This document shows, piece by piece, positions 36,090 through 45,238 of a stretch of 64,000 bases of DNA; position 1 is the stretch's first letter, and the number at the start of each line of letters is the position of its first letter. A program made the translations under genes and the position numbers. Under the pieces are notes generated by a model. It did no database searches, was not told where the DNA came from, and was given only the letters and a program-made list of their open reading frames with translations. Source of the DNA: Agrococcus sp. Marseille-Q4369 (GTDB lineage: Bacteria; Actinomycetota; Actinomycetes; Actinomycetales; Microbacteriaceae); contig NZ_CP070501.1 of assembly GCF_018308945.1 (NCBI RefSeq), positions 1,488,001-1,552,000 of the forward strand. The letters are read 5' to 3'.

Positions 36090-37814
36090 TCAAGCGAGCA
36101 GGGCGCCGGAGCCGGGCGGGAGCGTCAGCTCGCCGTCGAGCGCGACGTCGGGGTGGGTCGCGAAGCACAGCTCGGCGCGCTCGACCGCGACCGTCTGCGG
36201 CTCGCGACCGACGTTGATGACGATCTCCACAGCATCCGCCATGCCCGCCCGACGCACGAGCCGCAGCACGCGCCGCTCCTCGTCGACCTCGACGCGATTG
36301 CGCGCGTAGTGCGGGTCGGTGAGCGCCTCGAGCTCGCGCCGCAGCTGCGCGAGCTGCCGGTAGCCCTCGAGCACGCGGGCGTGGCGCCCGCCCTCGGCCT
36401 CCGTCCAGTCGAGCTTCGAGCGCTCGAACGTCGCGGGGTCCTGCGGGTCGGGCACGACGGCCGGGTCCCAGCCCATCTGCTCGAACTCCTCGAGCCGCCC
36501 CTCGGCGGTCGCCTTGCCGAGCTCGGGCTCGGGGTGCGACGTGAAGAACTGGAACGGCGTCGACGCCGCCCACTCCTCGCCCATGAAGAGCATCGGCGTG
36601 AACGGGCCCGCGTAGAGCAGCAGCGCCGCGCACAGCAGCTGCGACTCGTCGAGCACCTCGGTGATGCGATCGCCGCGAGCGCGGTTGCCGATCTGGTCGT
36701 GGTTCTGCGCCGCGACGACGAGCCGCCACGACATCGAGCGCTCGACGTCGATCGGATGCCCGTGGTCACGGCCGCGGAACGACGAGTAGGTGCCGTCGTG
36801 GAAGAAGCCGCGCTCGAGCGCCTTGCCGAGCGCCGCGAGCGGCTCGAAGTCGGCGTAGTAGCCCGCCGTCTCGCCCGTGAGGGCGACGTGCACGCCGTGG
36901 TGGAAGTCATCCGACCACTGCCCGTCGAGCCCGTAGCCGCCGCCCTCGCGCGGCGTGATGAGCTTCGGGTCGTTCAGGTCGCTCTCGGCGATGAGCTCGA
37001 GCGGCCGACCGAGGTGCGCGGCCAGCGCCGCCGTCTCGATCGCCATCTCCTCGAGGATGTGCGTCTCGGCCTCGTCGTGGAGCGCGTGCACCGCGTCGAG
37101 CCGCAGCGCATCCACGTGCATGTCCTCGAACCAGAAGCGCACGTTGTCGAGGATGTAACGGCGCACCGCCGGCTCGGCGAGGTTGACGTGCTCGCCCCAC
37201 GTCGAGCGGCCCGCGCTCGAGAGGTAGGGCCCGTAGAGCGGCAGGTAGTTGCCCGACGGCCCGAGGTGGTTGTAGACGACGTCCTGCACGACCGCGAGCC
37301 CCGCGCCGTGCGCGGCGTCGACGAAGCGCTGGTAGGCGTCGGGGCCGCCGTAGCCCTCGTGCACCGCGAACCAGGCGACGCCGTCGTAGCCCCAGTTGTG
37401 CGTGCCGTTGAACGCGTTCATCGGCAGCAGCTCGACGTGCGTGACGCCGATCTCGCGCAAGTGGTCGAGCCGGCCCGCGGCCGCCTCGAGCGTGCCCTCG
37501 GGCGTGAACGTGCCGACGTGCAGCTCGTAGATCACACCGCCGGCGATCGGCTTGCCCGTCCATCCCGCGTCCTGCCAGGCGTGGGCGGATGCGTCCCACA
37601 CGCGGGAGCGCTCGTGGACGCCGCCGGGCTGGCGCATGCTGCGCGGGTCGGGCCGCACGGCGTCGTCGTCGTCGATCTGGAAGCCGTAGTCGCCCGCCGG
37701 GGCGAGCGCGTGCCACCAGCCGCCCTCGGCGCTCGTCATCTCGACGGACTCGTCGGCGGCGACGACGCGCATCCGCTCGGCGTTCGGCGCCCAGACCCGG
37801 TACTCGTGCAGCAT
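36090..37814 (-). CDS. treZ: Malto-oligosyltrehalose trehalohydrolase
   Basis: Releases trehalose from maltooligosyl trehalose. 574 residues: an N-terminal CBM48-like domain ([14 protein letters not shown], about 5-18), then the GH13 barrel with [24 protein letters not shown], the nucleophile in LRLDAVHAL, the acid/base in LIAESDLND and the third acid in [15 protein letters not shown]. The C-terminus is a beta domain. The ATG is six bases after TAGCCT, so the gene has its own promoter instead of relying on treY, from which it is separated by a membrane-protein gene and a repeat region. Confidence 0.95.
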   Translation of the reverse strand: MLHEYRVWAPNAERMRVVAADESVEMTSAEGGWWHALAPAGDYGFQIDDDDAVRPDPRSMRQPGGVHERSRVWDASAHAWQDAGWTGKPIAGGVIYELHVGTFTPEGTLEAAAGRLDHLREIGVTHVELLPMNAFNGTHNWGYDGVAWFAVHEGYGGPDAYQRFVDAAHGAGLAVVQDVVYNHLGPSGNYLPLYGPYLSSAGRSTWGEHVNLAEPAVRRYILDNVRFWFEDMHVDALRLDAVHALHDEAETHILEEMAIETAALAAHLGRPLELIAESDLNDPKLITPREGGGYGLDGQWSDDFHHGVHVALTGETAGYYADFEPLAALGKALERGFFHDGTYSSFRGRDHGHPIDVERSMSWRLVVAAQNHDQIGNRARGDRITEVLDESQLLCAALLLYAGPFTPMLFMGEEWAASTPFQFFTSHPEPELGKATAEGRLEEFEQMGWDPAVVPDPQDPATFERSKLDWTEAEGGRHARVLEGYRQLAQLRRELEALTDPHYARNRVEVDEERRVLRLVRRAGMADAVEIVINVGREPQTVAVERAELCFATHPDVALDGELTLPPGSGALLA

Positions 37815-37820
37815 GATCCG

Positions 37821-37826
37821 AGGCTA
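37821..37826 (-). promoter_or_regulatory. -10 hexamer TAGCCT of treZ
   Basis: TAGCCT, six bases, ATG at 37814. Confidence 0.6.
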
Positions 37827-37882
37827 GGACGGCCGCGCCGCGCGAGCCTGCCCGTTGCCTGGGAGCCGGCCGGGGCGCCTCG

Positions 37883-38458
37883 CTACCGCTGCGCGGATCG
37901 CGGGCGATACCACTCGTTGGCCGCGGGCAGGAAGAGCAGCACGACGCTGAGGATCGAGATGAGCGAGCCGAAGTTGAGGCCCTGGCCAGAGGAGAGCGAC
38001 GTGACGATGCCGAGCGCGGCGAGCACCGCGAGCACGATGCGCGCCCAGTTCCGGCCCTTCGTGGCGAACAGCAGCACGATGACCTGCGCGACGACGAGCA
38101 CGGCCGCCACGGCGATCAGCATCCCGACCGCGCCGAGCATCCCCGCGTCGCCCGCGCCCGCGAACGCGAGCAGGCCGAGCCCGGCGATCCCGATGCCGAT
38201 GACCCCGAGCGCGACGCCGGCCCACTGGATGCCGAGGCCCCACTTGACGACTGCAGGCATCGGCACGGCCGCGCCGTAGGCGGGCTGGCCGTGCTGCGCA
38301 CCGTGGCCGTACTCGGCGCCCTGGCCGTACGGCGCGTAGCTCACCGGCTGATCGCCGTAGGGCTGGCTGGACGGCTGACCGCCGTAGGACTGGCCCTGCT
38401 GCGGCTGGCCGTAGCGCGGCTGCTGGTGGTCGTCGGGCGCCTGCGCGTCGTGCTGCAT
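37883..38458 (-). CDS. Four-helix membrane protein with Gln/Gly/Tyr-rich N-terminus
   Basis: 191 residues, unknown function. The first 65 residues are low complexity (GQPQQGQSYGGQPSSQPYG and similar), followed by four helices (about 71-92, 100-125, 135-155 and 160-178). Actinobacterial membrane proteins of the DUF4064/Yip-like type often have such Pro/Gln/Tyr tails. It lies between treY and treZ on the same strand, but its own leaderless promoter TAGCCT makes a shared operon doubtful. ATG at 38458. Confidence 0.72.
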   Translation of the reverse strand: MQHDAQAPDDHQQPRYGQPQQGQSYGGQPSSQPYGDQPVSYAPYGQGAEYGHGAQHGQPAYGAAVPMPAVVKWGLGIQWAGVALGVIGIGIAGLGLLAFAGAGDAGMLGAVGMLIAVAAVLVVAQVIVLLFATKGRNWARIVLAVLAALGIVTSLSSGQGLNFGSLISILSVVLLFLPAANEWYRPRSAQR

Positions 38459-38464
38459 GAGGGC

Positions 38465-38470
38465 AGGCTA
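38465..38470 (-). promoter_or_regulatory. -10 hexamer TAGCCT of membrane protein gene
   Basis: TAGCCT, spacer GCCCTC, ATG at 38458. Same hexamer as treZ. Confidence 0.6.
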
Positions 38471-38493
38471 TGCCTCCCCTGTGCCCGAGCGCA

Positions 38494-38694
38494 TCAGACG
38501 CGCGCGCGGCGCGCCGCGGCGGAGGGGCCGAGCACACCCACCAGCAGCCCGACCCCTCCGGCGGCGGCGCGACCGGCTCGGCGTCGCAGTCGATGCGACG
38601 CGAACCGAGTCGCGAGCTCCAGCACGCGAGACCCGCCCATCGTAGTAACAGCGTCTGCGAACGCGCCGAGAGCATCTTCATCCTGAGCGGTCAC
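38494..38694 (-). CDS. Possible small basic protein, 66 aa
   Basis: Open frame with a GTG start that falls inside the left repeat array. The product (ALGAFADAVTTMGGSRVLEL, then an Arg-rich stretch and GGVGLLVGVLG) has one weak hydrophobic segment. Codon use is less G/C-biased at third positions than neighbouring genes, and there is no SD or -10 hexamer at the standard distance. It may be a decayed gene or not coding at all. Confidence 0.25.
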   Translation of the reverse strand: MTAQDEDALGAFADAVTTMGGSRVLELATRFASHRLRRRAGRAAAGGVGLLVGVLGPSAAARRARV

Positions 38695-38803
38695 TTCCGC
38701 CCGTGACCGGTCACTTCCGCCCGTGAGCGGTCACTTCCGCCCGTGACCGGTCACTTCCGCCCGTGAGCGGTCAGTTCGGTCCGTGCGCGGTCGATGCCGC
38801 GCG
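38684..38803 (-). repeat. Left array of 20-bp tandem repeats
   Basis: Six units of exactly 20 bp, first at 38684. The plus-strand unit is TGASCGGTCACTTCCGCCCG, with S alternating G, C, G, C, G. The first four carry the exact core CGGTCACTTCCG (38688, 38708, 38728, 38748); the last two, nearer the centre of the structure, are degenerate. The C-type units contain the perfect palindrome TGACCGGTCA. It is the inverted partner of the array at 38867-38986. Confidence 0.9.
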
Positions 38804-38866
38804 TCCGAGCCGCCGATCGAGCGTTGCGGCGGACGCTGCGTCGGCACGGCGGCGGGCGGGCGCAAC

Positions 38867-38986
38867 TGACCGCTCGAAGACGGAAGCGACCTCTCGAAGA
38901 CGGAAGTGACCGCTCGAAGACGGAAGTGACCGCTCGAAGACGGAAGTGACCGCTCGACGACGGAAGTGACCGCTCGAGCGCGCGGA
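38867..38986 (+). repeat. Right array of 20-bp tandem repeats, inverted
   Basis: Six 20-bp units starting at 38867 with consensus TGACCGCTCGAAGACGGAAG. The core CGGAAGTGACCG, the reverse complement of the left-array core, is exact at 38901, 38921, 38941 and 38961; units at both ends are degenerate. CGGAAGTGACCGCTC (15 bases) is shared exactly with the inverted left array. It ends ten bases before the treY stop codon (38996), so a treY transcript would read it first and could pair it with the left array into a long hairpin with regular bulges. Confidence 0.9.
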
Positions 38987-38995
38987 CGTGAGCGG

Positions 38996-41320
38996 TCAGG
39001 CGTCGGCGCGCGTGAGGAGCGCGACCGGCAGCGTCGAGAGGAGGTCGGCGAGCCTCGTCTCCCCGCCGCGCAGCTCCTTCGTCGTCAGCAGCTCGCGCCA
39101 GCGGCCCTCGGGCAGCTGGATGGTCGTGTCGCCCCAGCCGCCGCGCTCGGCGAGCCCGATCGGCATGCGCGTCGCGACTGCGATCGCCCCGCCGCGGTCG
39201 AACGCGATCGCGTGCGCCGCCGCCTCGCCGTGCGGCAGGATCGGCGCGTAGTCCGCGAAGCGCTCGGGGTGATCGCGGCGCAAGCGCAGCGCCTCGCGCA
39301 CGAGCCGCGTCTTGGCGACCTCGAGGTCCCACCTGCCCGACAGGGGCGAGCGCGCGGACTCGCGCAGCGCATCCATCCGCTCCCAATCGATCGGGCGGCG
39401 GTTGTCGGGGTCGACGAGCGACTGCTCGAGCGCCTCGGAGCCCTGGTAGACGTCGGGAAAGCCGGGGATCGTGAGGCTCAGCAGCTTCGCGCTCAGCACG
39501 TTCGCGCGGAAGCCCGCGTCGGTCGCCTCGAGGAACGCCTCGACGTCGCGGCTCGCGGGCTCCTGCAGCACCTGCCGCACGAGCTCGGTGAGGTTGGCCT
39601 CGAACTCCGCGTCGGGGGCCGTCCAGTGCGTGATGTCGTCGGCCTCGCGCGACGCCTTCTCCATGTAGGCGAGGAGCCGCTCCTCGCTCGCCGGCCACGC
39701 GCCGACGATCGCCTGCAGCAGCAGGTTGACGAAGGGCCGGCCCTGCTTGGGCGCGAAGACGAGCAGCTTGTCGAGCAGCGCCTCCCACTCGCCCGGCACC
39801 TCGGAGATGGTCGTGATGCGCGCACGCACGTCCTCGCCGCGCTTCGTGTCGTGGGTCGAGAGGGCGTTCATCGCGAGCGGCCACTCCTGCTGGCGCTGCG
39901 CCATCGAGGTGTGGAACTCCCCGACATCGACGGAGAAGACCTCGGGAGCGCCGCCCACCTCATTGAGGCTCGTGAGCCTCGAGTAGCGGTAGAACGCGGT
40001 GTCCTCGACGCCCTTCGCCATCACCATGCCGCTCGTCTGCTGGAAGCGCAGCGCGGCGGGCTGCTCGGGGTTGCCGAGCACCGGGAGCAGCGCGTCGATC
40101 GTGTCGGCGAGGTCGGGCCGGTGCTGCTTGGCGAGCTCGGCCGCGCGGCCGAGGTGGTCGCGCCCCTCGGGCAGGTAGGAGCGGTAGACGGGGAAGCACG
40201 CGAGCAGCTCGGCGATCGCGTCGGCGGCGTCGACCGGCGCGCCCCGCTCGCCCCACGCATCCGCCGCGCGCACCTCGCGTTCGAGCCGCAGCACCTCGGC
40301 GCGCAGGATGCCGTCGGCGATGCCGCGCTTCGTGCCGTGGATCATCTCGGCCCAGTCGACGCGCTCGCCGCCGCGCAGCCGCGCGTCGAGCGCGTCGAGC
40401 GGCTCGGCCGCGGCGGGGTCGGTGAGCACGCGGTCGATGAGCCCGAGCGTGTCGTAGCCGGTCGTGCCGGCGGTCGCCCAGCGCGGCAGCTCCTCCCCCG
40501 GCTCGAGGATCTTCTCGACGAGCACGAACGCGCCGCCGGTGAGCCGGTCGAGGTCGTCGAGGTAGCCCGCGGGGTCGCGCAAGCCGTCCGGGTGGTCGAC
40601 GCGCAGGCCCTGCACGAGCCGCTCGTCGAACCAGCGCGCGATCTCGGCGTGCGTCGCCTCGAAGACCTCGGGCAGCTCGACCCGCACGGCGGCGAGCGTC
40701 GAGACGGCGAAGAAGCGACGGTAGTTCAGCTGGTCGTCGCCCTGCTTCCAGTGCCCGAGCCGGTAGTGCTGCCGCTCGAGCACCTCGTGCGGCGTGCCCT
40801 CGCCGGTGCCGGGTGCGATCGGCAGCCGCGTGTCCCAGTACCGGAGCGCCTCGCCGCCGTCCTCGATGGCGAGGTGGCCGACGGTGCCGTCCTCCGACCA
40901 GTCGTCGTCGCCGACGATCGGCAGCAGCAGCTTGCCGCCGCCCGCGTCCCAGTCGACGTCGAAGTACGGTGCTATCGCGCTCTCGCGCCCCTCTCGCAGC
41001 AGCTGCCACCACCACGCGTTGTGCTCGGGCACCGCGACGCCCATGTGGTTCGGCACGATGTCGACGAGCACGCCCATGCCGAGCCTGCGCGCCTCCTGCG
41101 CCACCGCATCCAGCCCCTCGGAGCCGCCGCGCGACGCGTCGATCCGCGCGTGCGAGACGACGTCGTAGCCGTGGTTCGAGCCGGGCTCGGCGTCGAGGAT
41201 CGGCGAGAGGTACACCCAGTCGACCCCGAGGTCGGCGAGCGCCTCGAGCCGGGCGGCCGCGTCGAGGAGCGTGAACTCCTCGCTGATCTGCAGTCGGTAC
41301 GTGCTCTGCGGCGCGCGCAC
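38996..41320 (-). CDS. treY: Malto-oligosyltrehalose synthase
   Basis: Turns the reducing end of glucans into an alpha,alpha-1,1 linkage. 774 residues. STYRLQISEEFTLLDAAA at the N-terminus, LSPILDAEPGSNHGYDVV (about 41-58), DIVPNHMGV, catalytic groups in LRVDHPDGLRDP, LVEKIL, and ALSTHDTKRGEDVRAR, all as in TreY. The GTG at 41320 is used with SD GAGGAG overlapping the glgX stop; the gap is eight bases, so glgX and treY form one operon. The stop is directly followed by the inverted repeat arrays. Confidence 0.95.
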   Translation of the reverse strand: MRAPQSTYRLQISEEFTLLDAAARLEALADLGVDWVYLSPILDAEPGSNHGYDVVSHARIDASRGGSEGLDAVAQEARRLGMGVLVDIVPNHMGVAVPEHNAWWWQLLREGRESAIAPYFDVDWDAGGGKLLLPIVGDDDWSEDGTVGHLAIEDGGEALRYWDTRLPIAPGTGEGTPHEVLERQHYRLGHWKQGDDQLNYRRFFAVSTLAAVRVELPEVFEATHAEIARWFDERLVQGLRVDHPDGLRDPAGYLDDLDRLTGGAFVLVEKILEPGEELPRWATAGTTGYDTLGLIDRVLTDPAAAEPLDALDARLRGGERVDWAEMIHGTKRGIADGILRAEVLRLEREVRAADAWGERGAPVDAADAIAELLACFPVYRSYLPEGRDHLGRAAELAKQHRPDLADTIDALLPVLGNPEQPAALRFQQTSGMVMAKGVEDTAFYRYSRLTSLNEVGGAPEVFSVDVGEFHTSMAQRQQEWPLAMNALSTHDTKRGEDVRARITTISEVPGEWEALLDKLLVFAPKQGRPFVNLLLQAIVGAWPASEERLLAYMEKASREADDITHWTAPDAEFEANLTELVRQVLQEPASRDVEAFLEATDAGFRANVLSAKLLSLTIPGFPDVYQGSEALEQSLVDPDNRRPIDWERMDALRESARSPLSGRWDLEVAKTRLVREALRLRRDHPERFADYAPILPHGEAAAHAIAFDRGGAIAVATRMPIGLAERGGWGDTTIQLPEGRWRELLTTKELRGGETRLADLLSTLPVALLTRADA

Positions 41321-41328
41321 GGGTCTCC

Positions 41329-43572
41329 TCAGTCCTGGGGTTCGGATGCGTCGGCGGCGACCGTGGGGATCGCACCGGTCGCGAGACCGTTCGTCGCCGC
41401 GATCGAGGCCGCCACCGAGAAGTCCTGCTCGACCGGCGGCCGGTGCTCGCGGAGCACGAGCAGCGCGCGCGGCGCGATGCGGAGCGCGGTGCCGGCATCG
41501 ACGCGGCCGTCGTGCGGCTCGTGCGCGCCGGTGTCGATGAGCACGTCCCACGCCTCCGAGTACTCGCTCGGCGGCAGCGTGAGCTCGCGCTCCTCGTCGG
41601 AGGCGCTGCAGTAGATGAGGAAGTGGTCGTCGACGATCCGCTCGCCGCGCTCGCCGCGGCCGGCGATGCCGTGGCCGTTCAGGTACATGCCGACGGTCTT
41701 CTCGCTCGCCGCGGCATCCCAGTCGCCGTCCTCCATCGGGGTGCCGTCGCCGCGCAGCCACACGATGTCGTTGAGCCGCTCGCCGTTGCCCGTGCGCACC
41801 GTCGTGCCGGTGAAGAAGCGCTTCCGGCGGAAGGTCGGGTGGTCGTGGCGCAGCTGCGCGATCGCGGCCGTGAACTCGATGAGCGGCTGGTCGATCGCCG
41901 ACCAGTCGATCCAGCTGAGCTCGGAGTCCTGCGCGTAGGTGTTGTTGTTGCCCTGCTGCGTGCGGCCGAGCTCGTCGCCGTGCAGGATCATCGGCACGCC
42001 CTGGCTCAGCAGCAGCGTCGCGAGGAAGTTGCGCTGCTGGCGGGCGCGGATCGCGAGGATCTCGGGGTCGTCGGTCGGCCCCTCGACGCCGTAGTTGTAG
42101 GAGCGGTTGTGGCTCTCGCCGTCGTTGCCGTCCTCGCCGTTGGCCTCGTTGTGCTTCTCGTTGTAGCTGACCAGGTCGCGGAGCGTGAAGCCGTCGTGCG
42201 CGGTGACGAAGTTGATGGATGCGACGGGCCGGCGACCGGAGTGCTCGTACAGGTCGGCGGAGCCGGCCAGGCGGCTCGCGAACTCCCCGAGCGCGGTCGG
42301 CTCCCCGCGCCAGAAGTCGCGCACCTGGTCGCGGTACTTGCCGTTCCACTCCGTCCACTGCGGCGGGAAGTTGCCCACCTGGTAGCCGCCCGGGCCGATG
42401 TCCCACGGCTCGGCGATGAGCTTGACCTGGCTGATCACCGGGTCCTGCTGCACGAGCTCGAAGAAGGTCGACAGCCGGTCGACGTCGTAGAACTCGCGCG
42501 CGAGCGTGGAGGCGAGGTCGAAGCGGAAGCCGTCGACGTGCATCTCGGTCACCCAGTAGCGCAGGCTGTCCATGATCATCTGCAGCGCGTGCGGGTGGGC
42601 GACGTTGAGGCTGTTGCCCGTGCCGGTGTAGTCCATGTAGAACTGCTCGTCGCCCTCGACGAGCCGGTAGTAGGCCTGGTTGTCGATGCCGCGCCACGAG
42701 AGCGTCGGGCCCATGTGGTTGCCCTCGGCGGTGTGGTTGTAGACGACGTCGAGGATGACCTCGATGCCGGCGGCGTGCAGCGCCTTCACCATCGCCTTGA
42801 ACTCCTGCACCTGCTGGCCGCGCTCGCCCGTTCCCGCGTACTCCGCGTGCGGGGCGAAGAAGCTCAGGGTGTTGTAGCCCCAGTAGTTGCGCAGGCCCTT
42901 CTCGAGCAGCACCGCGTCGTGCACGAACTGGTGCACGGGCATGAGCTCGATCGCCGTCACGCCGATCTTCTGCAGGTGGGCGATGATCGACGGATGCGCG
43001 AGGCCCGCGTAGGTGCCCCGGAGCGCCTCGGGCAGGTCGGGGTGGGTCTGCGTGAGCCCCTTGACGTGCGCCTCGTAGATGACCGTCTCGTTGTAGGGCG
43101 TGCGCGGGTAGCGGTCGCCCGTCCAGTCGAAGAACGGGTTGATGACGACGCCCTTGACCATGTGCGGCGCGGAGTCGTCGTCGTTGCGGCTCAGCGGATC
43201 GCCGAAGTTGTAGCTGTGGAGCGGCTGGCCCCACTCGATCGTGCCGCTCGTCGCCTTCGCGTAGGGGTCGAGGAGGAGCTTCGCGGGATTGTGCCGCAGC
43301 CCCTGCTCGGGCTCGTAGGGGCCGTGCACGCGGTAGCCGTAGCGCTGCCCGGGCTGCACGCTCGGGAGGTAGGCGTGCCAGACGAAGGCGTCGACCTCGG
43401 TCAGCTCGACACGGGTCTCGACGTCGTCGTCATCGAAGAGGCACAGCTCGACGCGCTCGGCCGACTCGGTGAAGATGGCGAAGTTCGTGCCGGTGCCGTC
43501 GAAGGTCGCACCCAGCGGGTACGGCTCGCCGGGCCAGACCTGGAGCTCAGGGGCGGAAGCGGTGTCAGTCAT
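41329..43572 (-). CDS. glgX: Glycogen debranching enzyme GlgX/TreX
   Basis: Removes alpha-1,6 branches to feed linear glucans to TreY. 747 residues. N-terminal CBM48 (PLGATFDGTGTNFAIFTESA, about 20-39), GH13 barrel with LDVVYNHTAEG, nucleophile in VDGFRFDLAST, acid/base in LIAEPWDIGPGGYQVGNFPP, and FVTAHDGFTLRDLVSYNEKH followed by the family-specific ANGEDGNDGESHNRS. A C-terminal tail of about 35 residues is extra. First gene of the glgX-treY operon; TACACT lies seven bases before the ATG. Confidence 0.95.
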   Translation of the reverse strand: MTDTASAPELQVWPGEPYPLGATFDGTGTNFAIFTESAERVELCLFDDDDVETRVELTEVDAFVWHAYLPSVQPGQRYGYRVHGPYEPEQGLRHNPAKLLLDPYAKATSGTIEWGQPLHSYNFGDPLSRNDDDSAPHMVKGVVINPFFDWTGDRYPRTPYNETVIYEAHVKGLTQTHPDLPEALRGTYAGLAHPSIIAHLQKIGVTAIELMPVHQFVHDAVLLEKGLRNYWGYNTLSFFAPHAEYAGTGERGQQVQEFKAMVKALHAAGIEVILDVVYNHTAEGNHMGPTLSWRGIDNQAYYRLVEGDEQFYMDYTGTGNSLNVAHPHALQMIMDSLRYWVTEMHVDGFRFDLASTLAREFYDVDRLSTFFELVQQDPVISQVKLIAEPWDIGPGGYQVGNFPPQWTEWNGKYRDQVRDFWRGEPTALGEFASRLAGSADLYEHSGRRPVASINFVTAHDGFTLRDLVSYNEKHNEANGEDGNDGESHNRSYNYGVEGPTDDPEILAIRARQQRNFLATLLLSQGVPMILHGDELGRTQQGNNNTYAQDSELSWIDWSAIDQPLIEFTAAIAQLRHDHPTFRRKRFFTGTTVRTGNGERLNDIVWLRGDGTPMEDGDWDAAASEKTVGMYLNGHGIAGRGERGERIVDDHFLIYCSASDEERELTLPPSEYSEAWDVLIDTGAHEPHDGRVDAGTALRIAPRALLVLREHRPPVEQDFSVAASIAATNGLATGAIPTVAADASEPQD

Positions 43573-43579
43573 CGGGCTG

Positions 43580-43585
43580 AGTGTA
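43580..43585 (-). promoter_or_regulatory. -10 hexamer TACACT of glgX
   Basis: TACACT, seven bases, ATG at 43572. One base longer than the usual spacing in this window. Confidence 0.5.
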
Positions 43586-43638
43586 TGGCGGGCCTCCTGT
43601 GGTGGGGCTGGAGGTCCGGCACCGCTGCTCCCACCGCA

Positions 43639-44112
43639 CTAGTCGCCGACGACGCGCTCCTCGCCGCCCGTGATGCGCAGCAGCTCCTCGTAGCTCAGCA
43701 TGAAGACGGTGTCGGCGGTGCCGGCCGCCGCCGAGAGCTGCTCGTAGTCGGCGAGCGCGACGTCGACGATCGTGCGGATGGGCTCGGGATGCCCGAGCGG
43801 GGCGACGCCGCCGATCACCTGCCCGGTCGCGGCCCGCACCTGCTCCGGCGTCGCGCGCTCGATCGGGCCGGCGCCGAGCTGCTCGGCGAGCGCTGCCGTG
43901 TCGACGCGGTGGCGACCCGACGTCATGACGAGCAGGGGCGCATCCGCCATCCAGAAGATGAGCGAGTTGGCGATGGCGCCGACGTCGATGCCGAGCGCCG
44001 CCGCCGCGGCCTTCGCCGTGTGCGTGCCCTCGGGGAAGCGGATGATCTCGCGGTCGATGCCGAGCGCGGCGAGCTCTCGCCGGATCGCCTCGGCTCTGGG
44101 AGGCAGCGTCAT
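43639..44112 (-). CDS. ybaK: YbaK/EbsC-type aminoacyl-tRNA deacylase
   Basis: 157 residues. Editing protein that hydrolyses mischarged tRNA, most often Cys-tRNA(Pro). Family marks are HTAKAAAAALGIDVGAIANSLIF (about 31-53), a conserved core VDTAALAEQLG, and GQVIGGVAPLGHPEPIRTIVD with the GxxPxG loop (about 96-116). Specificity between Cys-tRNA(Pro) and Ala-tRNA(Pro) cannot be decided. Monocistronic; GATGAT stands six bases before the ATG. Confidence 0.88.
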   Translation of the reverse strand: MTLPPRAEAIRRELAALGIDREIIRFPEGTHTAKAAAAALGIDVGAIANSLIFWMADAPLLVMTSGRHRVDTAALAEQLGAGPIERATPEQVRAATGQVIGGVAPLGHPEPIRTIVDVALADYEQLSAAAGTADTVFMLSYEELLRITGGEERVVGD

Positions 44113-44118
44113 GCCCTC

Positions 44119-44124
44119 ATCATC
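44119..44124 (-). promoter_or_regulatory. -10 hexamer GATGAT of ybaK
   Basis: GATGAT, spacer GAGGGC, ATG at 44112. Confidence 0.4.
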
Positions 44125-44131
44125 GCGGAGA

Positions 44132-45238
44132 TCAGGCGATGCGGCTGCCGGGTGCGAGCGTGCCGGCCGGTGCCCGCACCGCGGCGATCGCGCCCCACAC
44201 CGCGAGCGCCGCGAGCGCGAGGTGGATCGCGAGGCCGACGAACCAGCTGGGCACCGTGCGCTCGTAGACCTCCTCGGCCGTCTCGCCCTCCCACGTGCCG
44301 TCCGGCAGGATCTCCGGGCACTCCTCCATGACCGGCGGCAGCTGCGCGTAGCGCACGCCGAGCGCGAGATGGCCGAGCAGGTCGTCGGGGTAGCCGCTCG
44401 CGTCGAAGTACGGCGGCACAGCGTCGGCGAGGATCACGTAGGGATTCGCGGCGAGCAGCGGCCACACCCGGTCGGGACGCGGCACGGTCGTCTCGAACGT
44501 GCGATCGGTGACGCGGCACGTCGTCGCATCGGTCGTCTCGTCCCAGTCCCACTCGACCTCGTGGTAGGTCTCCTGGCTCTGGAAGGCGATCGTCGCGACG
44601 CCGAAGCCGATGAGCGTGCCGACGCTGAAGAACGCGACCACGAGGTAGGTGACGACGGTCGAGAGCACGGGGCGGCGGATGAGCCCGGAGAGTCCGACGC
44701 CGATCGCCGAGACGACGCCGATCTCGACCACGACGACCGGGATCGCGATCGCGACCGCCTCGATGCGCAGTCCGCCGAGCAGCGCGGAGCCGAGCATGAA
44801 CGGCGTGCAGACGGCGAGGAAGCCGAGCGACGCGACCCACGCGCCGAGCACCTTGCCGAGCACGAGCTGCGCGGCCGTCACCTGCGTCACCTGCGTCGCG
44901 GCGAGCGTGCCGCCGTCGCGGTCGCCGTTGATGGCGTTGCCGCTCAGCGCGGGCGTCACGAGCGAGGTGACGAGCATGACGAGGAAGATCGTGGTCGAGA
45001 AGATCGCGCCGCCGAGGTCGCGCTGGTAGCCGGCGAGCGACAGGAACAGCACGACGATGACGCCGCCGACGACGAGTCCGACGACGACGAGCAGCATGTA
45101 CCATGCGACGCTCCGCACGCGCTGCGCGAGCTCGAGCCGCACGACCACGCCGAGCATGCGCATCCATGCCCCGACCCCCCGGACGGGAGGGGGCGCAGGC
45201 GTCGGCGCCTCGGGCGAGGCGGTCGCTGTCTGGCTCAT
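44132..45238 (-). CDS. ABC-2 type transporter permease
   Basis: 368 residues with six helices (about 42-64, 78-98, 123-150, 155-180, 190-215 and 330-355) and a large loop after the fifth helix holding several acidic residues and cysteines (CRVTD, EECPEIL), so probably outside the membrane. The cytoplasmic N-terminus is Ala/Pro-rich. GNAINGDRDGGTLAATQVT is characteristic of ABC-2 permeases. The ATG overlaps the ATPase stop as ATGA, so the pair makes one exporter; substrate unknown. Confidence 0.87.
   Translation of the reverse strand: MSQTATASPEAPTPAPPPVRGVGAWMRMLGVVVRLELAQRVRSVAWYMLLVVVGLVVGGVIVVLFLSLAGYQRDLGGAIFSTTIFLVMLVTSLVTPALSGNAINGDRDGGTLAATQVTQVTAAQLVLGKVLGAWVASLGFLAVCTPFMLGSALLGGLRIEAVAIAIPVVVVEIGVVSAIGVGLSGLIRRPVLSTVVTYLVVAFFSVGTLIGFGVATIAFQSQETYHEVEWDWDETTDATTCRVTDRTFETTVPRPDRVWPLLAANPYVILADAVPPYFDASGYPDDLLGHLALGVRYAQLPPVMEECPEILPDGTWEGETAEEVYERTVPSWFVGLAIHLALAALAVWGAIAAVRAPAGTLAPGSRIA

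Noticed and set aside
38684-38986. CRISPR array
   Set aside because: The 20-bp units are directly tandem with no spacers, orientation flips between the arrays, and no cas gene is present.
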